Below are positions 1 through 8,321 of a DNA stretch of 64,000 nt, piece after piece; within the stretch, counting starts at the first letter, position 1; every line of letters starts with the position of its first letter. The translations under genes and the position numbers were made by a program. The notes beneath the pieces are model-generated. The model was not told where the DNA came from and did not search any database. It saw only the letters and a program-made list of their open reading frames with translations. The DNA comes from Streptomyces albicerus. GTDB lineage: Bacteria; Actinomycetota; Actinomycetes; Streptomycetales; Streptomycetaceae. The stretch covers positions 52,787 to 116,786 of the forward strand of contig NZ_VWMY01000004.1 in NCBI RefSeq assembly GCF_008905045.1, written 5' to 3'.

Positions 1-252
1 GATACTGCCCGCCCAGCGCGCCGACGGCTTCACCGTCAGCTCCCGCTTGCGCACCGCCCACCCGGCGGCATCATGCATCAGCCCCAGCCGGGAGCGTTCC
101 GCGAGATCCCCGGCGGCCAGCGAACCGAGAACCACGCCGACCTCGGCGAGCACGGCCGCATCCGCCTCGCTCACCCGCAGCCGGTCCCGGATGGCCACCC
201 CGGCGGGCCCGGCCACCACGAACGATGCCGCCAACTCCCTTAACCTGCCCAC
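1..252 (-). CDS. TnpB-like IS200/IS605-type accessory transposase, N-terminal part (partial)
   Basis: This gene runs off the left edge, so only about 84 N-terminal codons are visible. The translation contains RLRVSEADAAVLAEVGVVLG followed by SLAAGDLAERSRLG, which resembles the N-terminus of the Streptomyces TnpB-like proteins of IS200/IS605 elements (from memory, not a search). Those proteins are RNA-guided nucleases or their inactive relatives. No catalytic RuvC residues fall inside the window, so activity cannot be judged. A GTG at 250-252 is a plausible start, and GTG or TTG codons 15-30 bases further in are alternatives. The upstream gene is a truncated ridA, which suggests that an element boundary lies between about 260 and 490. 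Confidence 0.55.
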   Translation of the reverse strand, partial: MGRLRELAASFVVAGPAGVAIRDRLRVSEADAAVLAEVGVVLGSLAAGDLAERSRLGLMHDAAGWAVRKRELTVKPSARWAGSI

Positions 253-451
253 CCGTTCACCGCCGCCCGGCCGAAAATCCCGTCAGGGCACTCAATGAGC
301 ACCAGCCACAAAAGTCACCCATTCGACCCACAAACTCCCGTTCCCCTCCCGAAGAACGAAAACCGAGAACATACCCCTTGCCAGAGGGGACCAACCCGGC
401 CCAGGTCCCGGGCGCCAGCCAACCGCATCCGCCTCCGGCACTCACACACAC

Positions 452-628
452 TCACCAAAGGTCACTCCCGCTCAGTAAATCGGCACCAGTTCCCAACCCC
501 TCTGGGAGGGAGCCGTCCGGAGCCACCGGAATCTGCCCGGAGACGTGGACCAGGCGTGCAGGAGCGGCGATCTCGTACGAATGACGGTAGCCGCCGCCGT
601 CGGGGACTATCGGGCCAGGAGTAATCAT
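452..628 (-). pseudogene. RidA family (enamine/imine deaminase) N-terminal stump
   Basis: The first ~40 residues read like a RidA/YjgF protein: after an ATG start they contain GYRHSYEIAAPARLVHVSGQ and then IPVAPDGSLPEGL, the usual first strand and helix lead-in. Intact RidA proteins are about 130 residues and hydrolyse reactive enamine intermediates. Here the similarity stops after about 43 residues and the frame ends at a stop after 58, so the trimer-forming core and the conserved arginine are missing. The break faces the TnpB-like gene on the left, so insertion of that element, or a deletion beside it, is the likely cause. The rest of the gene may lie beyond the left edge of the window. Confidence 0.6.
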
Positions 629-725
629 GCCCGGATCGTTACAGCGCCGCAGATCCACAGCAACTGAGAAACCCGACGCGCTTCCTCCTCTGTGCTTGAG
701 TCGGCCAAGTGCTTCGATATCGCTG

Positions 726-1688
726 TCAGGGCTGGTCCACCACGGCGGCAGCGAAACGCGCAGCGAGCGTCGCGACCGCAGCACGGAGTTCTTGACCGCC
801 CTCGACGCGGAATGCGAACGGCACGCTCGCCAGCCACTCTTGCGCGTACATCGCCGGATTTCTTGTGCTGCCTACGAGCACGCATCCGTTTTCCGATGGT
901 TCGAGCCGTCCCATGGGTGGCCGGATCCACGGGGCCACCTCAGCCAGTGGAGCGTCGAACACGACGTGGGTGGGGAACTCCCACCCAGTGCCCAGGTTCT
1001 CTTCCACTGCTGCCACCGGGTCGAGGCCGTCGGGCGGCTCGAACCCGTGGGCGGTCTGCTGCACGGCGCTGACCCGGTCGATCCGGTAGGTGCGGATCGC
1101 GTCCGCGCGATGGGAGTGACACAGGAGGTACCAGCGCCCGTGGCGGACGACGACCGCCCAGGGGTCCACCTCGGCCTCCCATTCGTTGCCGGACTCGCTC
1201 CGGTACGTGACCAGGACGCGACGTCGGGCCGCGACGGAAGCGACGAGGGCGCTGGTGGTGAGGGGATCGGGACGGGCCGATTGCCGGTCGGGCGCAGCTG
1301 ACGCGTGCTCTCGCAGCGCCGCTGCCTGTCGGCCGATGCTCTCGGGCAGTGCCCGGATGACCTTGCCCAGGGCAGAACCAACGAGGTCGCCGACGTCGGC
1401 GGCTGCCGGCTGGCCGTCGAGCACTGCCATGACCAGACCAAGTGCCTCGGGCTCCGTGAAGACGACCGGCGGCAGCCGCGTCCCGCGCCCGAGCCGGTAT
1501 CCGCCGTGGGGACCCCGGATTGACTCGACGGGGATGTCCGCCTCTCGGAGGATCGCGACGTACCGGCGCGCGGCCCGCTCCGTGACACCCAGGCACGCGG
1601 CGAGTTCGTCGGCCGTCGCTCCTGGGCGGGTCTGGAGGATCTCGAGGGTGCGCAGAGCTCGTGCGGTGGGGCTGAGATCGGTCGGCAC
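726..1688 (-). CDS. WYL-domain transcriptional regulator (YafY/DeoR-like)
   Basis: A 320-residue protein with a GTG start. Residues 8-65 form an N-terminal winged helix-turn-helix (TADELAACLGVTERAARRYV) of the HTH_11 type. A WYL domain follows at about 140-215 (sequence VRHGRWYLLCHS...RTYRIDRV) and a C-terminal WCX-like region runs to the end. Such proteins are DNA-binding regulators that sense nucleotides or other small ligands through the WYL fold. It is divergent from a broken DinB-type gene and an alpha/beta hydrolase, and many WYL/YafY regulators sit beside DinB-type or hydrolase genes that they may control. Two tandem 11-bp repeats lie just upstream of its start and may be its own binding site. 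Confidence 0.88.
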   Translation of the reverse strand: MPTDLSPTARALRTLEILQTRPGATADELAACLGVTERAARRYVAILREADIPVESIRGPHGGYRLGRGTRLPPVVFTEPEALGLVMAVLDGQPAAADVGDLVGSALGKVIRALPESIGRQAAALREHASAAPDRQSARPDPLTTSALVASVAARRRVLVTYRSESGNEWEAEVDPWAVVVRHGRWYLLCHSHRADAIRTYRIDRVSAVQQTAHGFEPPDGLDPVAAVEENLGTGWEFPTHVVFDAPLAEVAPWIRPPMGRLEPSENGCVLVGSTRNPAMYAQEWLASVPFAFRVEGGQELRAAVATLAARFAAAVVDQP

Positions 1689-1695
1689 ACGAGCA

Positions 1696-1717
1696 GAGTA
1701 GGTGTCGAGTAGGTGTC
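1696..1717. repeat. Tandem 11-bp direct repeat in the WYL regulator promoter
   Basis: The 11-mer GAGTAGGTGTC occurs twice back to back (1696-1706 and 1707-1717), 8 bp upstream of the GTG start of the WYL regulator. One helical turn separates the two copies, as expected for a protein contacting one face of the DNA. It could be an autoregulatory site or a simple slippage duplication. Confidence 0.5.
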
Positions 1718-1751
1718 ACGGGATAAGCCGGAAGTAGATTGTCCGGAACTG

Positions 1752-2171
1752 GTCGTACGGTGATGTCCATGACGACGAGTGGTCCTTCATCCAACCCTGC
1801 GACAGGTCAACTTCGCCAGCACTGCCTGCGTGGCCTTGATGCTCCTCGGCGGCGACACCTCGCCGTGGCAGCAGGTGGACCTGCCGTGGGATGAGGCGCC
1901 CGGGCGGGACGGTATCCCGCGGGACCGCGAGGCACGATCCTCGCTCGACGAGGTGCTCACGGTCCTACGCCAACGCCAGGCGATGGCCCGCCACGTCATG
2001 GAGTCACTCAGCGACGAGCAACTCGCCTCTGATGTGACTCACACCGAGCCCGGCCGGCCCTGGATGGAGAACTCCCCCTTCAAGGAATGTCTCAGCATCG
2101 TCCTCAACGAGGCATGGGAACACCGGCTCTGTGCCGAACGTGATCTGACCGCACTGGAGAAAGAGAACTGA
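1752..2171 (+). pseudogene. DinB-family protein, 5'-truncated and frameshifted
   Basis: From about 1797 to the stop at 2171 the translation matches the DinB_2/maleylpyruvate-isomerase-like helical bundle (FASTACVALMLLGGDTSPW, then LPWDEAPGRDGIPRDREARS, then SLDEVLTVLRQRQA). Just upstream, another frame reads DDEWSFIQ, the motif that normally precedes 'TLRHL-FA' in this family. The two parts join if one base is restored near 1793. The N-terminal ~70 residues seen in relatives are also absent. I therefore call it a decayed gene, although an open frame from 1779 could still give a shortened product. DinB proteins are metal-binding four-helix bundles, often thiol-dependent transferases. The alpha/beta hydrolase gene begins 2 bp after its stop. 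Confidence 0.65.
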
Positions 2172-2173
2172 CC

Positions 2174-2860
2174 GTGGACATCCTGCTCATTGCCGGCCTG
2201 TGGCTCGACGGATCCGCGTGGGACGCTGTCGTGCCGACGCTCAAGGCACTCGGCCACCGCCCCGTGCCGCTCACCCTCCCCGGTCAGGGTGACGGAGCTG
2301 CGTCCGCCACGCTCGACGACGAGGTGGCGGCGGTGCTCGCCGCCATAGACTCAGCGTCCGAAAAACCCATGGTGGTCGGGCATTCCGCCGCCTGCGGCCT
2401 CGCTTGGCTGGCGGCCGACGCGCGACCGGACAAGGTGGCCAAGGTCGCCCTCATCGGCGGCTTCCCATCCGCTGACGGAGAGCTCTACGCCGACCTTTTC
2501 GAGCTGCAGGACGGCGTCATGCCCTTCCCCGGCTGGGGCCCATTCGAGGGGCCAGACTCTGCTGACCTCGATGAGGAGGCCAGGCGCAGCTTCGCGTCTG
2601 CTGCGATTCCCGTCCCCGAAGGTGTGGCCAAGGGCCTGGTGCGTCTGGCGGACGAGCGCCGGTTCGACGTCCCTGTCGTGCTCGTGTGCCCCGAATTCAC
2701 CCCGGCCCAGGCTCAGGAGTGGATCAGCGCCGGTGATGTACCCGAGCTCGCCAAGGCCAAGCACGTCGACTTCGTCGACATCGACTCCGGTCACTGGCCG
2801 ATGGTCAGCAAGCCGATCGAACTCGCCCGGCTCCTTGCCGCGGTGGCTGCCGATGCCTGA
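2174..2860 (+). CDS. Alpha/beta-fold hydrolase
   Basis: A 228-residue single-domain alpha/beta hydrolase with a GTG start 2 bp after the preceding stop, so translation was probably coupled to the DinB-like gene. The nucleophile elbow is GHSAACG (Ser near residue 73), the catalytic His lies in DSGHWPMVSKP near the C-terminus, and an acidic residue in the VLVCPEF region can complete the triad. The N-terminal LIAGLWLDGSAWD stretch forms the oxyanion-hole strand. No signal peptide is present, so it is cytosolic. The substrate cannot be told from sequence; esterase or C-C hydrolase activity is typical of the family. Confidence 0.88.
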   Translation: MDILLIAGLWLDGSAWDAVVPTLKALGHRPVPLTLPGQGDGAASATLDDEVAAVLAAIDSASEKPMVVGHSAACGLAWLAADARPDKVAKVALIGGFPSADGELYADLFELQDGVMPFPGWGPFEGPDSADLDEEARRSFASAAIPVPEGVAKGLVRLADERRFDVPVVLVCPEFTPAQAQEWISAGDVPELAKAKHVDFVDIDSGHWPMVSKPIELARLLAAVAADA

Positions 2861-3035
2861 CGTGGATCCGCAGCTGAGGGCCCGGCACGTTCGCGCGCCA
2901 TCGACGAGGCAGTCCGTTGCGGGCTTCTGACCCCGACCGAGTCAGTGCTGCGGACTGCGCACACCGCCGCATGACCGGATCACCATCACGAACAGAGGCG
3001 CGGCATTGCCGCTGGACACCTGCCGTGCTCAGCTG

Positions 3036-3093
3036 CAGCACCACCGGACCGTGCTTCGCCGATACCGCGGCGGAGCACGGTCCGGTGGTGCTG
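3036..3093. terminator. Long bidirectional hairpin terminator between convergent genes
   Basis: A 25-bp inverted repeat has arms at 3036-3060 and 3069-3093 with an 8-base loop; the arms differ at one base, which would be a G-U pair in RNA. It lies between the alpha/beta hydrolase (+) and the beta-glucosidase (-), so it can stop transcription from both sides. There is no long T run on either side, as is usual in Streptomyces. Confidence 0.8.
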
Positions 3094-3109
3094 CGCGTCA
3101 CACGCGAGG

Positions 3110-4570
3110 TCACCGGTTCTCGCCGCCCCCGTCCGGCAGGGTGCCGGTGCGGGCCACGTCGGCGTACCACCGTGCGCTGGCCTTGGGGATGCGCCTGCCG
3201 GTCGGGTAGTCGACGTAGACGGCACCGAAGCGCTTGCTGTAGCCGTAGCCCCACTCGAAGTTGTCCAGCAGGGACCACAGGAAGTAGCCCCGTACGTCGG
3301 CGCCGGCCACGATCGCCCGTTGTACGGCCGACAGGTGGCCGTGGAGGTAGGCGATGCGTTCCGGGTCGGCCACCTCGCCCTCCGGGTTGACGTAGTCGTC
3401 GAACGCGGCGCCGTTCTCGGTGATCATCAGCGGCATCGTGGGGAAGTCTGCCTTGAGTCGCATCAGCAGGTCGTACAGGCCGCTGGGGTCGACGGCCCAG
3501 CCCATCGCGGTGGTGCTGCCCGGAGGGCGGTGGAAGGCGACGTTGTCGGCGCCCGGCCAGGGGCTGTGTTCGCTCATCCCGTGGCCGTCGGAGCCGTGGC
3601 CGGCCTCGTCGGTGGCGGCGGAAACGAGGGTGGGTGTGTAGTAGTTGACGCCCAGGAAGTCCAGCGGCTGGTGGATCGTGGCGGTGTCGCCGTCCCGTAC
3701 GAAGGACCAGTCGGTCAGGCCGGCCGTGTCCTGGAGGAGATCCTGCGGGTACTGGCCCTCCAGCAGAGGACCGGTGAAGACACGGTTGGCCAGCGCGTCG
3801 ATCCGGCGGGCCGCGTCCAGGTCCTCGGCGGCCTCGGTCAGCGCTCGGACGTGGTGGATGTTGAGCGTGATGGACGTCCGTGCGCGGGAGGGCAGTTCGG
3901 CGCGCAGCGCCTGAACGGCCTTGCCGTGGGCGAGGTTGAGGTGGTGCGCCGCGCGCAGGGCGGCGACAGAGTCGGTGCGCCCGGGCGCGTGGACACCCGA
4001 GCCGTATCCGAGGAAGGCGCTGCACCAGGGCTCGTTGAGGGTGGTCCAGGTCTTCACCCGGTCGCCCAGCGCACGGGCCGCCAGGGCCGCGTAGTCGGCG
4101 AACCGGTCGGTGGTGACGCGCTCCGGCCAGCCGCCCGCGTCCTCCAGTTCCTGCGGCAGGTCCCAGTGGTAGAGGGTGACGACCGGTTCGATGCCCTTCT
4201 CCAGCAGTGCGTCGGTCAGGGCGCGGTAGAAGTCGAGTCCCTTCTCGACGGCCGGGCCGCGGCCGGTCGGCTGCACCCGCGGCCACGACAGGGAGAACCG
4301 GTAGGCGCTCACGCCGAGGTCGGCCATGATCGCGACGTCCTCGCGCCAGCGGTGGTAGTGGTCGGTGGCCACGTCACCGGTGTCGCCGTTGCGCACCCTG
4401 CCGGGTGTGTGCGAGTAGGTGTCCCAGATCGAAGGGGTGCGTCCGTCCGCGGCGGCGGCACCCTCGATCTGGTACGCGGCGGTCGCCGTGCCCCAGGTGA
4501 ATCCCTGCGGGAATCGGAGGGCGGTGGTGATTTCCGGGGCGGGCGCGACACTTCGGGTAACGGTGGTCAC
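3110..4570 (-). CDS. GH1 family beta-glucosidase
   Basis: A 486-residue glycoside hydrolase family 1 enzyme that releases glucose from beta-glucosides such as cellobiose. The N-terminal [19 protein letters not shown] motif is diagnostic. The acid/base glutamate is E180 in TLNEPW and the nucleophile is E385 in ITENGAA; the [16 protein letters not shown] aglycone/glucose-binding region is present. No signal peptide is seen, so it acts on imported sugar in the cytoplasm. I chose the GTG at 4568-4570 because a GAAGGA ribosome site precedes it and a longer frame lacks similarity. It is last in a row of four same-strand genes (binding protein, two permeases, glucosidase), the arrangement of cebEFG-bglC. 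Confidence 0.95.
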   Translation of the reverse strand: MTTVTRSVAPAPEITTALRFPQGFTWGTATAAYQIEGAAAADGRTPSIWDTYSHTPGRVRNGDTGDVATDHYHRWREDVAIMADLGVSAYRFSLSWPRVQPTGRGPAVEKGLDFYRALTDALLEKGIEPVVTLYHWDLPQELEDAGGWPERVTTDRFADYAALAARALGDRVKTWTTLNEPWCSAFLGYGSGVHAPGRTDSVAALRAAHHLNLAHGKAVQALRAELPSRARTSITLNIHHVRALTEAAEDLDAARRIDALANRVFTGPLLEGQYPQDLLQDTAGLTDWSFVRDGDTATIHQPLDFLGVNYYTPTLVSAATDEAGHGSDGHGMSEHSPWPGADNVAFHRPPGSTTAMGWAVDPSGLYDLLMRLKADFPTMPLMITENGAAFDDYVNPEGEVADPERIAYLHGHLSAVQRAIVAGADVRGYFLWSLLDNFEWGYGYSKRFGAVYVDYPTGRRIPKASARWYADVARTGTLPDGGGENR

Positions 4571-4664
4571 GTGGGTCCTTCCAGATGTACTGCGGGGCGG
4601 GAGGGGCGAAGCGGGGTGGGGGGGGGCGTCGAAGGGCCGCGACAGCGGGGGGACGGCGGGGCGC

Positions 4665-5606
4665 TCATCCCTTGACCGCGCCCTGCATGATCCCGCCGAC
4701 GATCTGACGGCCGAAGACGACGAACAGGGCGAGCAGGGGCAGCGTGCCGAGCAGGGCACCTGCCATGATCAGCGACTGGTCGCGTACGTATCCCGCGCTG
4801 AGCTGGGTGAGGGCGACGGGGACCGTCGGATTGGTCATGTCGAGCACGATGAAGGGCCAGAAGAAGTCGTTCCAGGCGTGCACGAACGTGATCATGAAGA
4901 GTACGGCCATGGGGGGCCGGGCGATCGGCAGCACGATGCTCCAGAAGATGCGCAGGGAGTGCGCACCGTCCACCCGTCCGGCCTCGACGAGTTCGTCGGG
5001 CAGCGCCTCGGACAGGTACTGCCGCATGAAGAACACACCGACGGCGCTGACGAGCGTGGGGAAGATGACGGCGGGCAGCTTCTGGCCCCAGCCCAGTTCC
5101 GTCATCATCATGAACAGCGGTACGACGCCGAGTTGGGGCGGCACCATCATCGTGCCGATCACGAGCATGAGCAGGATGTTGCGGCCCTTGAAGCGGAGTT
5201 TGGCGAACGCGAAGCCGGCGAGGGTGGCGAACAGCACCGTGGACAGGGCGATCACGCCGGCCACGATCAGGCTGTTGAGCATGGCCTTGCCCAGCGCGGC
5301 GTCCTGCCAGGCCTTGCCGAGGTTCTCCAGCAGGTGGGGTCCGGGCAGGAACGGCGGAGGTGTCTGGGTGACGCGCGTGTTGTCGGTCGACGCCGCCACC
5401 ATCGTCCAGTAGAGCGGGAAGAGCGAGAACAGGGCCGCGATTCCCAGGAGGATGTAGGCGACGGGACCTGCGTGGTGCTGGCGTCCGGCACCCGGGTGCC
5501 GGAACAGCCTGGGGCGCCGTCCGCCGGAGGGGGTGTCCTTCCGGGCCTTCTTCGCGCCCCCGGGGCGCGCGTCCGCCGCCTGGACCGGGATGCTTTCTGT
5601 GGTCAT
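4665..5606 (-). CDS. Carbohydrate ABC transporter permease (MalG/CebG-like)
   Basis: A 313-residue inner-membrane permease with six predicted membrane segments (first at [21 protein letters not shown]). The EAA loop that docks on the ATPase reads [20 protein letters not shown]. This is the second permease of a CUT1-type sugar importer and pairs with the one just upstream (13 bp between them). No ATPase gene lies nearby; in Streptomyces such systems share the general ATPase MsiK. The ATG at 5604-5606 follows a GGGAG site. Confidence 0.92.
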   Translation of the reverse strand: MTTESIPVQAADARPGGAKKARKDTPSGGRRPRLFRHPGAGRQHHAGPVAYILLGIAALFSLFPLYWTMVAASTDNTRVTQTPPPFLPGPHLLENLGKAWQDAALGKAMLNSLIVAGVIALSTVLFATLAGFAFAKLRFKGRNILLMLVIGTMMVPPQLGVVPLFMMMTELGWGQKLPAVIFPTLVSAVGVFFMRQYLSEALPDELVEAGRVDGAHSLRIFWSIVLPIARPPMAVLFMITFVHAWNDFFWPFIVLDMTNPTVPVALTQLSAGYVRDQSLIMAGALLGTLPLLALFVVFGRQIVGGIMQGAVKG

Positions 5607-5619
5607 GGGAATCTCCCGG

Positions 5620-6609
5620 TCAGGCCCTGCGCGCAAGGACGCGCTTGACGATTCGTTGGACGACGAACACGAGAATGAGCACCAGGAACATCGCCCAGGC
5701 GACCGTGGCGGCCCGGCCCATCTGGTAGTTCTTCCAGCCCTCCTCGTACAGCAGCAGTCCCAGCGTCTGGTACTGGTTGTCCGCTCCCCCGGTGATGCCG
5801 TTCGGGCCCTGGCCGAAGATCAGGGGCTCACCGAAGAGCTGGGTGGCGCCGATCGTGGACAGGACGATGGTGAACACGATGGTGGAGCGGATGCCGGGGA
5901 CGGTGACCTTCAGGAACTGCTGCCACCGCGAGGCGCCGTCGATGGCCGCGGCCTCGTAGCGGTCGCGCGGGATCGCCTGCATCGCCGCGAGATAGAGCAG
6001 GGCGTTGTAGCCGGTCCAGCGCCAGATGACGATCGTGGAAATGGCCGTCTGCGCGGCCCACTTGTTGTTCTCCCAATCGATGTTGTCGACGCCGACCAGG
6101 CTCAACATCCAGTTGATCATGCCGAAGTCGCGTTCGAAGAGCATCGTGAACACGAGGGCTGCGGCACCCACCGACGTGGCGTAGGGCGTCAGGGCGGCGA
6201 CACGGAAGAACGTCGAGCCGCGCAGCTGGTAGTTGAGCAGATGAGCCAGCCCGAGTGCCATCAGCAGCTGGGGCACGGTCGACAGGACGCCGATGGTGAA
6301 CGTGTTGAGCAGCGCGTTCCAGAAGCGTTCGTCGTCCCACAGGGCCGTGTAGTTGTCGAAGCCGACCCACTCCATGAGGTTCAGGGTCGACAGTTCGACG
6401 CGGTGCAGGGAGATCCACGAGGTGTAGATGAGCGGGTAGAAGCTGAAGGCGGCGAAGACGATGAAGAACGGGGCGACGAAGGCGTACGGGGCGCCGCGGA
6501 CGTCGAGACGGTGCAGCAGCGTACGGCGCCGCTGACGCTCCGTACCAGTCCCGGCCGGCGGGGCGGTGCCGGGCGCACCGTCTGGGGGTGTCGAGGCGGA
6601 GATGGCCAC
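5620..6609 (-). CDS. Carbohydrate ABC transporter permease (MalF/CebF-like)
   Basis: A permease of about 329 residues with six membrane segments. The first is APYAFVAPFFIVFAAFSFY and the EAA loop is RDRYEAAAIDGASRWQQFLK. It forms the membrane channel with the downstream permease. The proposed GTG start at 6607-6609 has an AGGAAGG site upstream; the first ~28 residues are a variable Pro/Thr-rich tail before the first helix. It lies between the solute-binding protein (115 bp away) and the second permease, so it is part of one sugar-uptake operon. Confidence 0.92.
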   Translation of the reverse strand: MAISASTPPDGAPGTAPPAGTGTERQRRRTLLHRLDVRGAPYAFVAPFFIVFAAFSFYPLIYTSWISLHRVELSTLNLMEWVGFDNYTALWDDERFWNALLNTFTIGVLSTVPQLLMALGLAHLLNYQLRGSTFFRVAALTPYATSVGAAALVFTMLFERDFGMINWMLSLVGVDNIDWENNKWAAQTAISTIVIWRWTGYNALLYLAAMQAIPRDRYEAAAIDGASRWQQFLKVTVPGIRSTIVFTIVLSTIGATQLFGEPLIFGQGPNGITGGADNQYQTLGLLLYEEGWKNYQMGRAATVAWAMFLVLILVFVVQRIVKRVLARRA

Positions 6610-6723
6610 CGGAAGGCGTCCTTCCTGGAGGGTGAGGAGGCGGGCAGGGGCCCGGCGGCCCACACGGGCCGTGCGTGGGGCGCCGGGCGTCTGCGGAGGT
6701 GGGTGGGCAAACGGGCCCCGAGG

Positions 6724-8037
6724 TCAGCCGGCGGCCTTCTCGATGCGCTTGTCCGTGGTCTTCCATGCCTCGTTCGGGCTCTTGTTCTGCGCCTCGATCA
6801 AGGTCAGACCCTGCGAGAAGATGTCCTTGATGGTGCCGTCCTTGCGGCCGAGCACCTGCTCGTCGGGGATCTCCTGGGCCGCGGCGCCGAAGATCTTCCC
6901 GATCGGCGCGCCGCCGAAGTAGTCCGACTCGGCATCGACCACTTCGGGCATCTCCAACGCGGTCTGCGACGAGGGGAAGTTGCCGATCTCCTTGAAGAGG
7001 TAGGCCTGCTGCTCGGGGGCGGTGAGCCAGGCGACGAGCTCCTGCGCCTCCTTCTTGACGGGGCTCTTCTCCATCACTCCGAGGAACGATCCGCCCCAGT
7101 TGGCACCCTTGGGCGCCTTGGCGACGTCCCACTTGCCCTTGTTCTTCGGGCCCGCCTTCTCGCTGATGTGCGCGAGCATCCACGCCGGGCAGACCGTGCT
7201 GGCGAAGGTGCTGTTGGCCAGACCGGGGTCCCAACCGGGCTGGAACTGGCGGAGCTTCGCGGTCAGATCGGACGTGGCCGCCTCGGAGGCCAGCTTCCAC
7301 GCGTCCTTCACGACAGGGTTGGTGGCGTAGATCAGCTCACCCTTCTTGTCGTAGAACTGCTGGGAGTTGCCGTAGATCATGGCGTTGAACAGCCCGCTGG
7401 AGCTGTCCATGAAGGCGACCTTGTCGTCCTTCGACTTCGCCTTGAACCGCTTGCCCGCGGCGACGTACTTCGACCAGTCGCCCTCCCACAGCTTGGCGAC
7501 CTCGTCGCGGTCGGTGGGCAGGCCGGCCTGCTCGAACAGGTCCTTGCGGTAGCAGACCGCCATCGGGCCGATGTCCGTGCCGAGGCCGATGACCTTCTTG
7601 TCCGCGGCGGTGACCTGGCTCTGCTTCCAGGGAAGGAAGTGGTCCGTCCCGGCCGCGCCGGCCAGATCGACGAACTTGTCCTTCTGCGTGTCGGACAACT
7701 CCTTGGCCCGACCAATCTCTATGCCCTGGATGTCCTTCAGCCCGCTGCCGGCGGCCAGGTGGGTCTGCAGGGCGGTGTAGTAGGTCTGCTCGTCGCCCGC
7801 GACGTCCGCCTTGATGGTGACGTTCGGGTGTTCCTTCATGTACTTGTCGAGCAGCCCGGTCTCCTTGAAGCCCATGACGCCGAACAGGCCCATGGTGATG
7901 GTGACCTTGCCGTCCTTCTTCCCGCCACCGGTCCCCCCGTCACTGCTGCCCCCGCAGCCCACGACCAGGCCGAGCGCCGACGCAGCCGACACGGCGGCCA
8001 CGACCCTCGTACGCAACTTCCTTCGGACCTTGTCCAT
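6724..8037 (-). CDS. Extracellular sugar-binding lipoprotein of ABC importer (CebE-like)
   Basis: A 437-residue family 1 solute-binding protein. It has a Sec lipoprotein signal: positive MDKVRRKLRTR, a hydrophobic core, then the lipobox LVVGC with the lipidated Cys followed by a Gly/Ser linker. The mature part shows the usual two-lobe ligand-binding features (ITMGLFGVMGFKE at the first strand, TQKDKFVDLAGAAGTDHFL and so on). It would sit on the outside of the membrane and deliver an oligosaccharide to the two downstream permeases. The ATG has an excellent AGGAGG site. Linkage to a GH1 glucosidase and a CebR-like repressor points to cellobiose or another beta-glucoside, but the ligand is inferred. 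Confidence 0.92.
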   Translation of the reverse strand: MDKVRRKLRTRVVAAVSAASALGLVVGCGGSSDGGTGGGKKDGKVTITMGLFGVMGFKETGLLDKYMKEHPNVTIKADVAGDEQTYYTALQTHLAAGSGLKDIQGIEIGRAKELSDTQKDKFVDLAGAAGTDHFLPWKQSQVTAADKKVIGLGTDIGPMAVCYRKDLFEQAGLPTDRDEVAKLWEGDWSKYVAAGKRFKAKSKDDKVAFMDSSSGLFNAMIYGNSQQFYDKKGELIYATNPVVKDAWKLASEAATSDLTAKLRQFQPGWDPGLANSTFASTVCPAWMLAHISEKAGPKNKGKWDVAKAPKGANWGGSFLGVMEKSPVKKEAQELVAWLTAPEQQAYLFKEIGNFPSSQTALEMPEVVDAESDYFGGAPIGKIFGAAAQEIPDEQVLGRKDGTIKDIFSQGLTLIEAQNKSPNEAWKTTDKRIEKAAG

Positions 8038-8113
8038 TTCGTCCTCCTAGCGGCGGCGCTGACGCACCGGAGTTCGAGCCCCACGGACCGCTCCGCAGGC
8101 ACGATATGTCCGG

Positions 8114-8149
8114 TGGGTACGTTCCCAAACGGCGATGGGAACGTACCCA
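8114..8149. promoter_or_regulatory. Twin LacI-type operators
   Basis: Two 14-bp pseudo-palindromes, TGGGTACGTTCCCA (8114-8127) and TGGGAACGTACCCA (8136-8149), are reverse complements of each other, with centres 22 bp apart (two helical turns). They lie between the binding-protein gene and the divergent LacI regulator. The layout TGGGnnCGnnCCCA resembles the CebR box TGGGAGCGCTCCCA but has a different core, so the local LacI protein is the likely binder. Confidence 0.82.
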
Positions 8150-8321
8150 CCCAGGAGCCCGAAGCCTGGCCGCCGCGAAAGGCGTCTGTCAAGAAGTTGA
8201 ATCCACTTAGTTTCCGGAAGATCTCCTGCCTCTGCGTTCGGACCCTTCGGGCGCTCTTCCCGGGTCTGGCACAATGCGCAGGTGAAAGCCGTCGGGGCAC
8301 CGCGCTAGCGAGGGAGGCGTC

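Noticed and set aside
3320..4675. Long forward frame opposite the beta-glucosidase
   Set aside because: It is the antisense of a clear GH1 gene; the repetitive Gly/Val/Arg composition is what a high-GC shadow frame gives.
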